Positions 62,309 to 64,000 of a stretch of 64,000 nucleotides of DNA are shown piece by piece. Position numbers and translations under genes: made by a program. The notes below the pieces were generated by a model that searched no databases, was not told the origin of the DNA, and saw only the letters and a program-made list of their open reading frames with translations. Origin of the DNA: Spongilla lacustris (taxonomy: Eukaryota; Porifera; Demospongiae; Spongillida; Spongillidae); the NCBI GenBank assembly GCA_949361645.1, contig OX442436.1:1835179-1899178 (forward strand), given 5' to 3'. How positions within the stretch are numbered: the stretch's first letter is position 1; each line of letters opens with the position of its first letter.

Positions 62309-64000
62309 TTAATGAAAAGGGTACAGTTTGGTTAAAAAATAGGCTAATTTTTGTAGGTTCTGTTCCTGAGGTGGAGATACATTAAAAAATACTTTCTCTA
62401 ATAACCTAAACAAGTTTCTACAACTTCTAGTATATTCTAAATTAAAAACAAAAAACAATGCAAAAAAAGTAGGAACTGCTTGTACAGGTGTGACTTGAGC
62501 CACAATTGAACGTTCTATGCAAATGTACGCAACCTCATGGTTGTAGAGGATCACGGGTTGCGGACATTCAATGGTTGAAATTCTTTCGTCCAGCACATCT
62601 GTTTCCTAGGAAATAACAGTACAAAATCAATGTCCCATCAATGTGTGTGTATGTGTGTGTATGTGTGTGTATGTGTGTGCGCATGTGTGTGTGTTACGTG
62701 TGTGTATGTGTGTGTGTTATGTGTGTATGTGTGTGTTATGTGTTTATGTGTATGTGTGTGTGTGCATGCATGTGTATGTGTGTGTGTGTGTGTGTGTGTT
62801 ATGTGTGTGTAAGTAAAAGACTTCATACACACCTGCAAAGGTATTGCCACAAGTTCAATAGTTGCCTTTGTGGTTGCATCCGGCATGAGGAGGTATGCAA
62901 CAATTAATGCAATTATGCTCTTGAGTTCTGTATGTTTAGAGTGAATAAAAATTAGTCTTCTTTCTGTGGTTATGTTTTTACCTTCTGGATAATGCGCATC
63001 CACTATTCTCTTCACTTCTGCGTTTCCTTCCGTTCTTCCAATCTCCAAAATTTTATCACAGACTGCGGTCCAATTGGATGTCCAATTATCTGACGATCTG
63101 ATCAGATTAACTTCGTTTATAATCTTTATAATGGGATACAAATACATATTTATAAATGCAACATCAGCACTGCATTATTATAACCTACCCAAAAGTACTC
63201 CTTTAGTAAGGGATACATTTTTAAAATGTCCGGTATGCTCTTCACACATTGTAAGACGTAAGTACGTCTTACCGGGTAAGTTTGTGCCATCATGGGTATT
63301 ATTTTATCTATACGCGGTGGTTGTTCCTTACAATATTCTAAATTTATAGTTTTTGCCTGCTGGGCATGTTCTTTGGCTATTTTTTCGTCTATTTTCAGAG
63401 GTTGAAAGGGAGAGCTCGAAGGGTAGAGGGGCTTGGGATTAGCTTTCTTTTTGGGGTTTTGTGTCGGCTTTTTGTTTGCTCTTCTGAAAGCTTTAAGACG
63501 ATTAAATAAAGCCGTAGACAGAAAGTCCTGAAAAGATAAAAAAAAAAAGAATGCTGTAAAAAAGATGCTTTATATATGCGTGCTACTTACCTCTCCATTT
63601 TGTGCACGAACAAAAGGCCATTTCGCGTACACCTTATTTGCGACAAGTTTAAACTCTTCGTCGGTAGGGTAGTTTTTGATGGAAAACATGCTTCGTGCAA
63701 TGCATGTGACGAATTTCTTTCTTTGTTTTGCCGTCAAGTCGCCAGCAGCAAGTCCCTCGTTAACAAAGGGACCAAAATTTTCAGGAAAGTGAAAATTTGG
63801 CCCCAATGGCTTCTTCCTGTCGTCTGGTGCCAGCCTAGGCCTTTTAGATCTAGGCTGGGATGTTCAAGTACACGAGATATCAACTTAAAGTGTTACCACA
63901 TCTTATTATGCTCTCCTGTCTATTGCATAACATGGTGCAACAGCATACCTCTGCGTCCACTTCCTTGCTCGGCACATCTTCCACCACAAATGTGTCGCGT
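62309..64000 (-). CDS. SAMD3-like uncharacterised protein, C-terminal part (5' end outside window)
   Basis: Exons 63949-64000 (partial), 63591-63854, 63273-63527, 62833-63123 and 62309-62605 on the minus strand join in phase to 385 residues with a stop at 62309. The start has a basic nuclear-signal-like stretch ('PRSKRPRLAPDDRKK'), then 'YPTDEEFKLVANKVYAKWPF', a Lys-rich linker, a helical region ('NWTAVCDKILEIG', 'EVKRIVDAHYP') and a C-terminal block ('HEVAYICIERSIV', 'FFALFFVFNLEYTRSCRNLF'). The order resembles the multi-copy family annotated as SAMD3-like in fish, cnidarians and sponges, from memory. No catalytic motif is visible and the function is unknown. The (GT)n repeat at 62640-62815 lies in its last intron. 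Confidence 0.6.

Overview
The window is animal nuclear DNA with spliced protein genes, very short introns (often 60-200 bp, GT-AG with a few GC-AG), AT-rich spacers full of TACATGTA, long GT/CA and poly-G/C runs, and many small DNA transposons. Gene content (axonemal dynein, UHRF1, P4-ATPase, INCENP IN-box, CPEB ZZ finger, FN3 receptor, DOK-like adaptor) is metazoan. The compact introns, FN3 receptor style and SAMD3-like gene suggest a marine invertebrate, most likely a sponge; this is inference, as no species marker is present.

Layout. (1) 1-10120, minus strand: the first 22 exons of a DNAH5/DNAH8-type outer-arm dynein heavy chain, joined here into 1349 codons with consistent splice phases; its introns hold several minisatellites, one of which leaves a 900-nt intron completely open in frame. 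(2) 10.1-20.9 kb: gene-poor, transposon-rich. It holds a 1.85-kb foldback element, a 3.14-kb ISL2EU-like DNA transposon with identical 103-bp terminal inverted repeats (THAP/DDE transposase plus a SWIM-domain gene that has lost the expected nuclease and gained a PHD-finger remnant), and small foldback elements. (3) 21.4-38.9 kb: a giant palindrome (arms about 4-5 kb, loop about 0.9 kb), half of which is duplicated again as a direct repeat. It carries three intact copies and one truncated copy of an unrecognised three-exon membrane-protein gene, plus two copies of orphan oxygenase-like exons. Decayed Gypsy pol pieces bound the palindrome on both sides. (4) 38.9-41.6 kb: an inserted block with 97-bp tandem repeats and a long, highly charged, intronless, frameshifted ORF.

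(5) 42.2-53.7 kb: a dense gene cluster. An ATP9-type P4-ATPase gene (minus) ends in an exon that encodes an INCENP IN-box; then come an FN3 type I receptor (minus), an orphan CPEB zinc-finger exon (minus), and a complete UHRF1 gene (plus, 15 exons, 569 aa) that lacks the tandem tudor domain. (6) 53.7-59.1 kb: repeat-rich, with a triplicated GT-containing unit, minisatellites, poly-G tracts, a transposon-type zinc-finger relic, a string of mini-exons and a stray copy of an ATP9 exon. (7) 59.2-64 kb, minus: a DOK-like PH/PTB adaptor with many tyrosine motifs, then the 3' part of a SAMD3-like gene running off the end.

The genes do not form one pathway. Themes are cilia (dynein), maintenance DNA methylation (UHRF1), membrane lipid and signalling proteins, and repeated exon shuffling: several exons (INCENP, CPEB, ATP9, FN3, oxygenase) sit apart from their parent genes.
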